Assembly: GCA_946185485.1 (NCBI GenBank)
Contig: CAMHJQ010000026.1
Coordinates: 1 to 41,023 of the forward strand
DNA length: 41,023 nucleotides
Direction: 5' to 3'
Source: an uncultured Prevotellaceae bacterium
Lineage (GTDB): Bacteria; Bacteroidota; Bacteroidia; Bacteroidales; Bacteroidaceae
A model generated the notes under the pieces. That model was not told where the DNA came from and searched no databases. It saw only the letters and a program-made list of their open reading frames with translations. Every line of letters starts with the position of its first letter. Within the stretch, counting starts at the first letter, position 1. Below, in pieces: positions 1 to 7,033 of the stretch. Position numbers and translations under genes: made by a program.

Positions 1-2
1 TC

Positions 3-1010
3 ACCAGCAAGGAGTTCTCACTCGAGAAAGCACGTGAAGTATTGAAGGATGAGGTGATTGCCGTCATCGGTTATGGTGTTCAGGGACCCGGACAGGCCTG
101 CAACCTGCGCGACAATGGCTTCAACGTCATCGTTGGTCAGCGTCAGGGCAAAACCTACGACAAGGCTGTGGCTGACGGTTGGGTGCCTGGCAAGACGCTC
201 TTTAGCATTGAGGAGGCTGCCGAGAAGGGTACCATCCTCTGCATGCTGCTCTCCGATGCTGGTCAGATGCAGCAGTGGCCTACCATCAAACAATATCTGA
301 AGCCTGGCAAGACGCTGTACTACAGCCATGGCTTCGCTATCAACTGGAGCGACCGCACAGGCGTGGTTCCCCCGAAGGATGTCGACGTCATCATGGTGGC
401 TCCGAAGGGTTCTGGCACCAGCCTGCGCACGATGTTCTGCGAGGGTCGCGGCCTGAACTGCTCGTATGCCGTCTATCAGGATGCTACCGGCAAGGCCAAG
501 GAGAAGACGCTGGCCTTCGGTATCGGTATCGGTGCCGGCTACCTGTTTGAGACCACCTTCCAGCGCGAGGCTACCTCTGACCTCACTGGTGAGCGCGGAA
601 GCCTGATGGGTGCCATCCAGGGTCTGCTGCTGGCTCAGTACGAGGTGCTGCGCGAGAACGGCCACACACCTTCTGAGGCTTTCAACGAGACCGTTGAGGA
701 GCTGACACAGAGCCTTGGCCCGTTGTTCGGTGCCAAGGGTATGGACTGGATGTACGCCAACTGCTCGACCACCGCACAGCGTGGTGCACTCGACTGGGCT
801 CCCCGCTTCCACGACGCCATCAAACCCGTCATGGAGTGGCTGTACTACTCGGTGAAGACTGGTAACGAGGCTCAGATCACCATCGATGCCAACTCGAAGC
901 CCGACTACCGTGCCGGCCTTGAGAAGGAGCTGGAGGCTATGCGCAACCAGGAGATGTGGCGTGCCGGTGAGACTGTCCGCAAGCTGCGTCCCGAGTATCA
1001 GGAAGACTAA
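3..1010 (+). CDS. ilvC: Ketol-acid reductoisomerase, 5'-truncated by the window edge
   Basis: This is the second step of branched-chain amino acid synthesis: NADPH-dependent isomerisation and reduction of acetolactate or acetohydroxybutyrate in the cytosol. The reading frame is open from base 3, so the true start lies upstream. The 335 visible residues cover almost the whole protein (family about 330-350 for class I, or slightly more). The Rossmann nucleotide-binding motif GYGVQGPGQ lies near the start, followed by HGFAINW and VAPKGSGTSLR. The C-terminal helical domain carries the Mg/substrate motifs ETTFQREATSDLTGERG and GALDWAPRF. The next gene begins 40 bases downstream with no promoter visible between them, so co-transcription is possible. 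The assignment is secure; only the N-terminus is missing. Confidence 0.97.
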   Translation, partial: TSKEFSLEKAREVLKDEVIAVIGYGVQGPGQACNLRDNGFNVIVGQRQGKTYDKAVADGWVPGKTLFSIEEAAEKGTILCMLLSDAGQMQQWPTIKQYLKPGKTLYYSHGFAINWSDRTGVVPPKDVDVIMVAPKGSGTSLRTMFCEGRGLNCSYAVYQDATGKAKEKTLAFGIGIGAGYLFETTFQREATSDLTGERGSLMGAIQGLLLAQYEVLRENGHTPSEAFNETVEELTQSLGPLFGAKGMDWMYANCSTTAQRGALDWAPRFHDAIKPVMEWLYYSVKTGNEAQITIDANSKPDYRAGLEKELEAMRNQEMWRAGETVRKLRPEYQED

Positions 1011-1050
1011 GCGGTCTGCAGCCTAAATAAGGAATAAAAAAGACAGATTC

Positions 1051-1881
1051 ATGCAGAATCTTGAACAGATAACCCGCCTTGTGTGCCAGGTGGCCCGCGA
1101 GGCGGGTTCTTATATCAGAAAAGAACGGGCTGGCTTCTCGGTTGAAAAGGTCGAGCGCAAGCATGCCCACGACTATGTGTCGTATGTGGACAAGGGGTCG
1201 GAACAGTTGATTGTCAGTCGGTTGCGTGTGATTGTGCCCGAGACGGGATTCATTACCGAAGAGGGTACAGCGAAGTCAGAAGGAAGAGGTCAGCAGGACG
1301 ATGGTTCAACTGTCAGCCCTCAGACTGCCCATCTCGTCTGGGTGGTAGACCCGCTGGACGGGACGACGAACTTCATCCACGGTTTTGCGCCATACGCCGT
1401 CAGCATCGCCCTCATCCAGGGCAACGACATCCTGGTGGGTGTGGTGTACGACATCTGTGCTGACGAGTGCTTCTACGCCTGGAAGGGTGGTAAGGCATGG
1501 ATGAACGATGAGCCGCTGAAGGTGGGGACGAGTGGTATCAACGATGCGTTGCTGTGCTTGCAGTTGCCTTATAACAGCGACGCCTACAAGCCCGTCATCA
1601 TCGCCTTGATGCAGCGCTTCTATGGCAACGTGGGCAGCATCCGCATGATAGGCTCTGCGGCGATGGCCTTGTGCTATGTGGCTGCTGGTCGGTTGGATGC
1701 TTATGCCGAGCGGTATATCGGACAATGGGACTATATGGCTGGTGCGCTTATCGTGCAGGAAGCTGGCGGTATCGTCACCGACTATCAGGGTAGCAGCGAT
1801 TTTACCCGTGGTGATAGCGTGGTGGCTACCAATGGGCTGATTCACAACGTCTTGTTGGATGCCGTGCAGCAAGCACAATAA
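1051..1881 (+). CDS. Inositol monophosphatase family protein
   Basis: A Mg-dependent, Li-sensitive-type phosphatase of the IMPase/SuhB/CysQ superfamily, probably cytosolic. The metal-binding motif WVVDPLDGTTNFIHG (D100, D103) is complete, preceded by EEGT near residue 71. The second motif GQWDYMAGALIVQEAGG supplies D227. About 20 extra polar residues sit between EEGT and the DPLDGTT motif and look like a surface loop. Length is 276 residues, typical for the family. The family acts on inositol-1-phosphate, PAP or other sugar phosphates, and the substrate cannot be told from sequence alone. The gene converges on recQ with only 5 bases between the stop codons. Confidence 0.9.
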   Translation: MQNLEQITRLVCQVAREAGSYIRKERAGFSVEKVERKHAHDYVSYVDKGSEQLIVSRLRVIVPETGFITEEGTAKSEGRGQQDDGSTVSPQTAHLVWVVDPLDGTTNFIHGFAPYAVSIALIQGNDILVGVVYDICADECFYAWKGGKAWMNDEPLKVGTSGINDALLCLQLPYNSDAYKPVIIALMQRFYGNVGSIRMIGSAAMALCYVAAGRLDAYAERYIGQWDYMAGALIVQEAGGIVTDYQGSSDFTRGDSVVATNGLIHNVLLDAVQQAQ

Positions 1882-1886
1882 TTGTT

Positions 1887-3959
1887 TTATAGGCTGATGT
1901 AACCGTCGGTCTGTCGAATGCGTTCTTCCTGGATGAGCCAGGTGAGGGCGCTGTTGAGCTCTGCTGCCGGCAGTTGCAGGCGGTAGAGTTCTGTAATGTG
2001 GTGTTGCTGGTGGTCATCCAGCAGGGCGAGGATTTGTTTACGGGCATCACGTTGCCCCCTGTCGGTCACCAGCAGTCCCTGTTCTGCGAGGCAAACATCG
2101 CATTGGCCACAGTCGTGGTCTGACTTTTCCCCGAAATAATCCAGCAGCAAGCGTGAGCGGCAGCGGTCGTCAGTCTGCACGTAGTGTAGCATGGCCTCTA
2201 TGCGCTCGCGGTATTGTTCCAGCCGGTCTTCGTAGATACTGCTGGGTATCTGGATGTGCTCTTTGTCCTCACGACGCTGCATGTAGCGGATGAAGGGCAC
2301 CTGCCGGCGTGGGATGAAGCTGATGAGGTGACGCTGCGACAGGGCCATCAGGATGTCGTAGGTCTGTGGCTGCGTCAGTCCTGCCTGCTGGGCCACGATG
2401 CTCTCGTCGACGTAGCCGTAGTCGGCAAACAATCCACCGTAGTTGCGCAGCAGGGCTACGATGACGCGCTCCTCGTCAGGGGTGACTTGTTCCAAGCGGT
2501 AGAGGTCGTCGCGACCTACCAGGAAGCGTATGCGGGCCTGATGGTCGGCTTCCTCGTCGTAGTCGATGTAGCCCGCCCGCTGCAGTATCTGCAGGGCTGA
2601 ATGGACGCGGATGGGGAAGTGGTGGAAACGCTGGCAGAACTCCTCGATATGGAACTCGTGGCTGACGCCGTAGCCGTCGCCCGTGGCTATCTGGTAGTAG
2701 TAAGCCAGGTGCTCGTACACCTCTTTAATATATTCGCGTGGAGGGAAAGTGTCGTCGACGCGCTTCTGCAGCTTGCCGTCGTCGCTGCCGTTGTAGAGCA
2801 GGACGGCTTGTGCGGGCAGACCGTCGCGGCCTGCACGACCAGCCTCCTGGAAGTAGGCTTCCAGCGAGTCGGGGCAGTCGTAGTGGACGACAATGCGCAC
2901 ATCGGGCTTGTCGATGCCCATACCGAAGGCGTTGGTAGCTACCATGATGCGCACGCGGTCATGCTGCCAGTCGCGCTGGCGGCGGTCCTTGTCGGCATGG
3001 TCGAGGCCGGCATGGTAGAAGGTGGCTGAAAGGCCGGCCTCGCACAGGTGCTCGGCAATCTCGCGGGCATGGCGGCGGCTGCGGACATAGACGATGGCAG
3101 AGCCATCGCCTGCGGAGAACGACGGAGACTGTGCGGAGGACAACGGAGGCTGCTGGGTGGAGGAGGACGGTGGCTGCTGGGTAGGGGTGAGGGCTTGGAT
3201 GAGGGCTGTGAACTTGTCAGGGGCGTGCTGTATGCGGTATGCCAGGTTCTTGCGCTCGAACGACATGCGGAAGACCTGGAAGTTTGAAGTTTGAGGTTTG
3301 AGGCTTGAAGCTTGAGATTTGAAGTTTGAAGTTTGGGGTTTGAGGTTTGAAGTTTGAGGAGTGAGCTTGACGCAGATATCGTCCACGACGCGAGGGGTAG
3401 CGGTGGCGGTGAGGGCGAGGACGGGAGCGTCGGGGTGCAGCAGGCGGATGTTGGCAATCTTCAGGTACGAGGGACGGAAGTCGTAGCCCCATTGCGAGAT
3501 GCAATGTGCCTCGTCGACGGTGAAGAACGACACATGCATGTGCGACACCTTCTTCTGGAACAGACTGCTGCCCAGTCGTTCGGGCGACACATAGAGCAAC
3601 TTGGTATTGCCGAGGATGCAGTTGTCCAGCGTGCGCAACACCTCTTCGTGCTGCATGCCGCTGTAGATAGCTGCTGCCGCGATGCCCAGCTGTCGCAGGT
3701 GGTGCACCTGGTCCTTCATCAGGGCGATGAGTGGGGTGATGACGATGCAGACGCCCTCTTGTGCCAGTGCCGGCACCTGGAAGGTGATGCTCTTGCCGCC
3801 GCCCGTAGGCATCAGTCCCAGCGTGTCGTGCCCGCTGGTGATGGAGTCGATGATTTCGCGCTGAATGCCGCGGAAGTCATCGTAGCCCCAGTATTTTCTT
3901 AAAATGAATTGATAATTGGTAATTGATAATTGATAGTTGTCTGGTGCCACATTATCCAT
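1887..3959 (-). CDS. recQ: ATP-dependent DNA helicase RecQ with two low-complexity insertions
   Basis: A 3'-5' SF2 helicase of the RecF recombination pathway. Walker A GLMPTGGGKS, the DEAH box (VDEAHCISQWGYDFRPSY), the TATATP motif and the arginine-finger motif QEAGRAGRDG are all present. The C-terminal RQC zinc site is C-x16-C-x2-C-x2-C near residues 602-625. I see no HRDC domain. Two insertions interrupt the helicase core. Residues about 202-228 (QTSNLKP-type 7-residue repeats) are encoded by 11 heptanucleotides at the lobe 1/lobe 2 boundary. Residues about 260-283 (TQQPPSSS-type 8-residue repeats) come just before the SAIVYVRSRR motif. The first 20 or so codons also run through a heptanucleotide array. 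recJ ends 6 bases upstream on the same strand, so the two recombination genes are probably co-transcribed. The start is the first ATG after recJ; no other Met precedes the Walker A motif. Confidence 0.95.
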   Translation of the reverse strand: MDNVAPDNYQLSITNYQFILRKYWGYDDFRGIQREIIDSITSGHDTLGLMPTGGGKSITFQVPALAQEGVCIVITPLIALMKDQVHHLRQLGIAAAAIYSGMQHEEVLRTLDNCILGNTKLLYVSPERLGSSLFQKKVSHMHVSFFTVDEAHCISQWGYDFRPSYLKIANIRLLHPDAPVLALTATATPRVVDDICVKLTPQTSNLKPQTSNFKSQASSLKPQTSNFQVFRMSFERKNLAYRIQHAPDKFTALIQALTPTQQPPSSSTQQPPLSSAQSPSFSAGDGSAIVYVRSRRHAREIAEHLCEAGLSATFYHAGLDHADKDRRQRDWQHDRVRIMVATNAFGMGIDKPDVRIVVHYDCPDSLEAYFQEAGRAGRDGLPAQAVLLYNGSDDGKLQKRVDDTFPPREYIKEVYEHLAYYYQIATGDGYGVSHEFHIEEFCQRFHHFPIRVHSALQILQRAGYIDYDEEADHQARIRFLVGRDDLYRLEQVTPDEERVIVALLRNYGGLFADYGYVDESIVAQQAGLTQPQTYDILMALSQRHLISFIPRRQVPFIRYMQRREDKEHIQIPSSIYEDRLEQYRERIEAMLHYVQTDDRCRSRLLLDYFGEKSDHDCGQCDVCLAEQGLLVTDRGQRDARKQILALLDDHQQHHITELYRLQLPAAELNSALTWLIQEERIRQTDGYISL
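3111..3182. repeat. 24-base repeats inside recQ
   Basis: Two clear 24-base units and a third, more diverged one encode TQQPPSSS, TQQPPLSS and AQSPSFSA. The unit is a multiple of 3, so copy-number change would keep the frame, unlike the heptamer array 100 bases away. Confidence 0.7.
3279..3355. repeat. In-frame (GAAGTTT)11 heptanucleotide array inside recQ
   Basis: Eleven consecutive 7-base units, mostly gaagttt with variants gaggttt, gaggctt, gaagctt, gagattt and ggggttt. Read on the minus strand they encode 7-residue peptide repeats (QTSNLKP, QTSNFKS, QASSLKP, QTSNF). The same heptamer forms the arms of the intergenic elements at 27290-27394 and 37043-37194. Since 7 is not a multiple of 3, gain or loss of one unit would shift the recQ frame. 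Confidence 0.9.
3906..3940. repeat. Heptanucleotide array (TAATTGA)5 within the recQ 5' end
   Basis: Five 7-base units (gaattga, taattgg, taattga, taattga, tagttgt) encode roughly residues 7-18 of RecQ (NYQLSITNYQF). The unit sequence differs from the adjacent array at 3951-3978 but the period is the same. Confidence 0.8.
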
Positions 3960-3978
3960 TGTCCATTATCCATTATCC
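3951..3978. repeat. Heptanucleotide array (ATTATCC)4 at the recJ/recQ junction
   Basis: Four 7-base units (attatcc, attgtcc, attatcc, attatcc) lie across both the recJ stop codon (3966-3968) and the recQ start codon (3957-3959). Changing the unit number by one would move these signals relative to each other. Confidence 0.85.
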
Positions 3979-5696
3979 ATTTCTGACGGTTGAATGTCCT
4001 CTATCTGCAGCTGTACCTCGCCACGCTTGTAAGTGTTCTCCTCGATGGTGTAGACGATGTCGAACGAGCGCTTCGACTTGATGTAGCGCGCTGCTGCCGA
4101 CTGTCCGAAGGCGATGCCGTTCATGACTACTGCCGATTTAGAGTCCACCAGTTCCAGCTTGATGTGCTCCTGATGGCGGCCAACGACCTTCGAGGTGCCA
4201 TAGTCGTAGACGTTGCGGGTAAGGAATAGCGGCTTCTCGTTGCCTGGACCGTGCGGTGCCAGCTTCTTCAACTCGTTCAGCAGTCGCTTGTTAATGTTGT
4301 GGAAGTCCAGCTCCATGTCGATGTCCAGCGTCTGCTGCGTCTGTTCGGGCATGATGTGTCCGGCGACATATTCCTGGAATCGACGACGGAACTCGGGGAT
4401 GTTCTCCTGTTTCATGGTCAGGCCCACGGCGTAGGTATGTCCCCCGAAGTTCTCCAGCAGGTCGCGGCATGACTTGATGGCCTCGTAGATGTCGAAGCCT
4501 GCCACCGAGCGTGCCGAGCCCGATGCCACACCGTTTAGGATGGTCAGCACCACCGTCGGGCGGAAGTAGAGTTCCGTCAGTCGCGATGCCACGATGCCTA
4601 CCACACCTTTCTTCCATCCCTCGTCGTAGAGCACGATGCTACGCTGGTGCTGCTGGCTCTCCAGTCGGGCAACGATTTCATTAGCCTCCTCGGTCATCTG
4701 CTTGTCCACGTCGCGTCGCTGTTCGTTATACTCGTTGATGCGCACAGCCTCAGCTAGGGCCCGCTTCAGGTCCTTCTCCACCAACAGCGTCACCGTCTCC
4801 GTACCGTTCTGCATGCGTCCCGAGGCATTGATACGCGGACCTATCTTGAACATGATGTCGCTCATCGTCAGTTCGCGTCCTGTCAGGCCGCAGATGTCGA
4901 TGATGGCTTTCAGTCCCGTCGACGGGTTCTGGTTCAGCTGTTTCAGTCCGTGGAAGGCCAGCGTACGGTTCTCGCCCTCTATAGGCACCAAATCGGCAGC
5001 AATGCTCAGCGCACAGAAGTCGAGCAGCGGTATGAGTCGCGAGAAGGGGATGCCGTTGTTCTTGGCAAAGGCCTGCATCAGCTTGAAGCCCACGCCGCAC
5101 CCTGACAGGTGGTGGAAGGGATAGGTAGAGTCGTTACGCTTGGGGTTGAGGATGGCCACAGCGGGTGGCATCACGTCGTCGGGCACGTGGTGGTCACAGA
5201 TGATGAAGTCTATGCCCGCCTCCTTTGCATACGCTATCTCCTCGACGGCCTTGATGCCACAGTCGAGGACGATAATCAATTTCACACCAGCCCCTGCTGC
5301 ATAGTCTATTCCCTTGTAGCTGACACCATATCCCTCCTCATAGCGGTCGGGGATATAGTACTCCATGTTGGAATAGAACTGCTGCAGAAACTTATACACC
5401 AAAGCTACTGCCGTACAACCATCTACGTCGTAATCGCCATATACCATGATGCGCTCCTTGCGGCCCATGGCATCGTTCAGGCGATCCACAGCAACGTCCA
5501 TGTCGTTCATGAGGAACGGGTCAATCAGCTCGTTGAGCATGGGGCGGAAGAAGCGTTTGGCGGCGCTCTCCGTCTTGATGCCGCGCTGAATGAGGAGGGT
5601 GGCGAGCGTCGGACTCATGCCGATCTTCTCGGCCAGTTCCTTAGCTGCTTGCTGTCTTTCGGGTGTAGGTGGTTGGTAATTCCATTTAAATTGCAT
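3966..5696 (-). CDS. recJ: Single-stranded-DNA-specific exonuclease RecJ
   Basis: A 5'-3' ssDNA exonuclease of the DHH phosphoesterase superfamily that works with RecQ in gap processing and RecF-pathway recombination. The DHH-domain metal motifs are visible: YGDYDVDG near residues 81-88, VLDCG, CDHHVPDD and GCGVGFKL. The DHHA1 domain follows with GSARSVAGFD and FGGHTYAVGLT, then a C-terminal OB-like domain. The length of 576 residues is normal. The last residues EMDNG are encoded by the beginning of a heptanucleotide array that also holds the stop codon and continues into the recQ start. I found no clear TAnnTTTG promoter in the 190 bases upstream. Confidence 0.96.
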   Translation of the reverse strand: MQFKWNYQPPTPERQQAAKELAEKIGMSPTLATLLIQRGIKTESAAKRFFRPMLNELIDPFLMNDMDVAVDRLNDAMGRKERIMVYGDYDVDGCTAVALVYKFLQQFYSNMEYYIPDRYEEGYGVSYKGIDYAAGAGVKLIIVLDCGIKAVEEIAYAKEAGIDFIICDHHVPDDVMPPAVAILNPKRNDSTYPFHHLSGCGVGFKLMQAFAKNNGIPFSRLIPLLDFCALSIAADLVPIEGENRTLAFHGLKQLNQNPSTGLKAIIDICGLTGRELTMSDIMFKIGPRINASGRMQNGTETVTLLVEKDLKRALAEAVRINEYNEQRRDVDKQMTEEANEIVARLESQQHQRSIVLYDEGWKKGVVGIVASRLTELYFRPTVVLTILNGVASGSARSVAGFDIYEAIKSCRDLLENFGGHTYAVGLTMKQENIPEFRRRFQEYVAGHIMPEQTQQTLDIDMELDFHNINKRLLNELKKLAPHGPGNEKPLFLTRNVYDYGTSKVVGRHQEHIKLELVDSKSAVVMNGIAFGQSAAARYIKSKRSFDIVYTIEENTYKRGEVQLQIEDIQPSEMDNG

Positions 5697-5887
5697 TTAT
5701 ATTTGTTTTTATTTTCTTGCGCTTAGGGTGGGGATGTGCGAATTCCCCTCTGACGACGGGCTGTCTGCCCGCAGGTGTATATAGTACGCCCCAAAATTAC
5801 GAAAAAAATTCGAAACGACCAAATATTCTAACGAAATTTAGGAAAAAGCGTCTTGTGCAGTGGTGCTGAAAAGGCAGCACAACACGC
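5697..5887. other. Spacer between recJ and the LuxR-type regulator gene
   Basis: 190 bases without a gene. It contains a short GC-rich inverted stretch (gacgggctgtctgcccgc, near 5754-5771) and AT-rich sequence. I see no convincing TAnnTTTG box for recJ and no clear terminator for the regulator gene. Confidence 0.4.
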
Positions 5888-6853
5888 TTACTCGATGCTG
5901 GAGATGTCGACGAGACCGTTAACGATGGCGTAGATGGTAAGTCCTGCAGGGGAGTGGATCTGCAACTTGCGGGCGATGTTGCGACGGTGGGTGATGACGG
6001 TATTGACCGAGATGCACAGGTGGTCGGCAATCTCCTTGTTGGACATGCCCTGCACGAGTGCGATGATGACGTCTTTTTCGCGGTCGGAGAGGGCCTCGGA
6101 GTTTTGGCCGGTGCCGGCCTTGAACACCATGTCGGAGATGTTGCGCGTCACGTCGCTCTGCTTCACCAACTGTTCCAGGCGGCGTATGGCGGGCACGAAG
6201 ATGTTGTCCTCAACCTCGGCATGCTGGCGCAGCCACACCTCGTTTTCGTAGATGTCGTGCAGTGTGGCCGTGAGCTGGTTGTTGTGCAGACCGTCCATCG
6301 GCAGATACTTGATGATAAGCAGTTTCAGTTCGCGCAGTTTCTTGTCGGTGGCGCTGTGGTGCTTGGAGAACGTGTCCACATTATAGTCATTGGCGGGTTG
6401 TCCGTCGATGAGTGACTGCACGTAGGGGAACAGCGTCTTCTGCTCGTACTTCATGTGGCGGCGTATCTCGTGGGCATATTCGTCGTAGAAGCGCAGGATG
6501 AGCTTAGCCAGCGATTCCCGCTCGTCCAGCGACTCCTGCAGTTCGCGACGGATGTAGGGCAGCTGGAAGTCGAGGAAGTAAGCATGGCAGGCCTCCAGAT
6601 AGTGGAGTAGGGTAGGGACTGAGATGCGCTCGTCAGCCTCAAACTCACCATAGCCGTTGATGGTGTAGTTGACCACCGCCAAGAACGTGTACGTGTCCAC
6701 GTGGTTGTTCTCACAGGTTTCCTGGACCGTCTTGTCGCCAAAACCAAGGCTGATGCCGAAGCTGCCCAGCATCTGCAGCAGGTCGTAGTTGTCGCGGATG
6801 AGCGAGATCATCTTGTCGTCCGCCTCATACATCTTCTGATTTCTCATACTCAC
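5888..6853 (-). CDS. Hemerythrin-like sensor fused to a LuxR-type DNA-binding domain
   Basis: A 321-residue cytosolic protein in three parts. Residues about 15-65 resemble the ScdA N-terminal region of iron-cluster repair (RIC/YtfE) proteins but lack its cysteines (SFGISLGFGDKT). Residues about 78-230 form a helical hemerythrin-like bundle with candidate di-iron ligands H84, H133-x3-E137, H166 and H211-x3-E215, matching the H...HxxxE...H...HxxxE pattern. Residues 255-315 are a GerE/LuxR helix-turn-helix (LSDREKDVIIALVQGMSNKE, then NTVITHRRNIARKL). Inference: a regulator whose DNA binding answers to oxygen, nitric oxide or iron at the di-iron site. It is divergent from the porin-imelysin-cytochrome cluster and shares its 180-base control region. 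The longest frame starts at GTG 6853; ATG at 6847 is equally likely. Confidence 0.85.
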   Translation of the reverse strand: MSMRNQKMYEADDKMISLIRDNYDLLQMLGSFGISLGFGDKTVQETCENNHVDTYTFLAVVNYTINGYGEFEADERISVPTLLHYLEACHAYFLDFQLPYIRRELQESLDERESLAKLILRFYDEYAHEIRRHMKYEQKTLFPYVQSLIDGQPANDYNVDTFSKHHSATDKKLRELKLLIIKYLPMDGLHNNQLTATLHDIYENEVWLRQHAEVEDNIFVPAIRRLEQLVKQSDVTRNISDMVFKAGTGQNSEALSDREKDVIIALVQGMSNKEIADHLCISVNTVITHRRNIARKLQIHSPAGLTIYAIVNGLVDISSIE

Positions 6854-6869
6854 TAATGATTACCGGCTG

Positions 6870-6877
6870 CAAAGGTA
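6870..6877 (-). promoter_or_regulatory. -7 box (TACCTTTG) for the hemerythrin/LuxR gene
   Basis: TACCTTTG on the minus strand, a perfect Bacteroidetes TAnnTTTG -7 element, about 16-22 bases before the candidate start codons. No clear -33 TTTG is seen. Confidence 0.6.
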
Positions 6878-6971
6878 GGCATTATTTCCGATATGCACAA
6901 TAATCACAAGTAGGTATTTTAGGGCTGGGCGGTGAGGCCATAGCGGCAAAAAAAGGCGATTTCACTATTTT

Positions 6972-7006
6972 TAGGTATTGGCGTTCCGTGCTTTTCGGAA
7001 TACCTT
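6972..7006 (+). promoter_or_regulatory. Promoter with overlapping AGGTATT inverted repeat upstream of the porin gene
   Basis: TACCTTTG (7001-7008) is the -7 box and ATTG (6977-6980) sits 20 bases upstream as a -33-like box. An inverted repeat, AGGTATT (6973-6979) and AATACCT (6999-7005), brackets the spacer, with an inner TTCCG/CGGAA pair. A third direct copy of TAGGTATT lies at 6911-6918. This is a plausible operator for the divergent LuxR-type regulator, which is inference. Confidence 0.45.
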
Positions 7007-7033
7007 TGCGGTCGAAAAAACAAGAAGTGTAAG

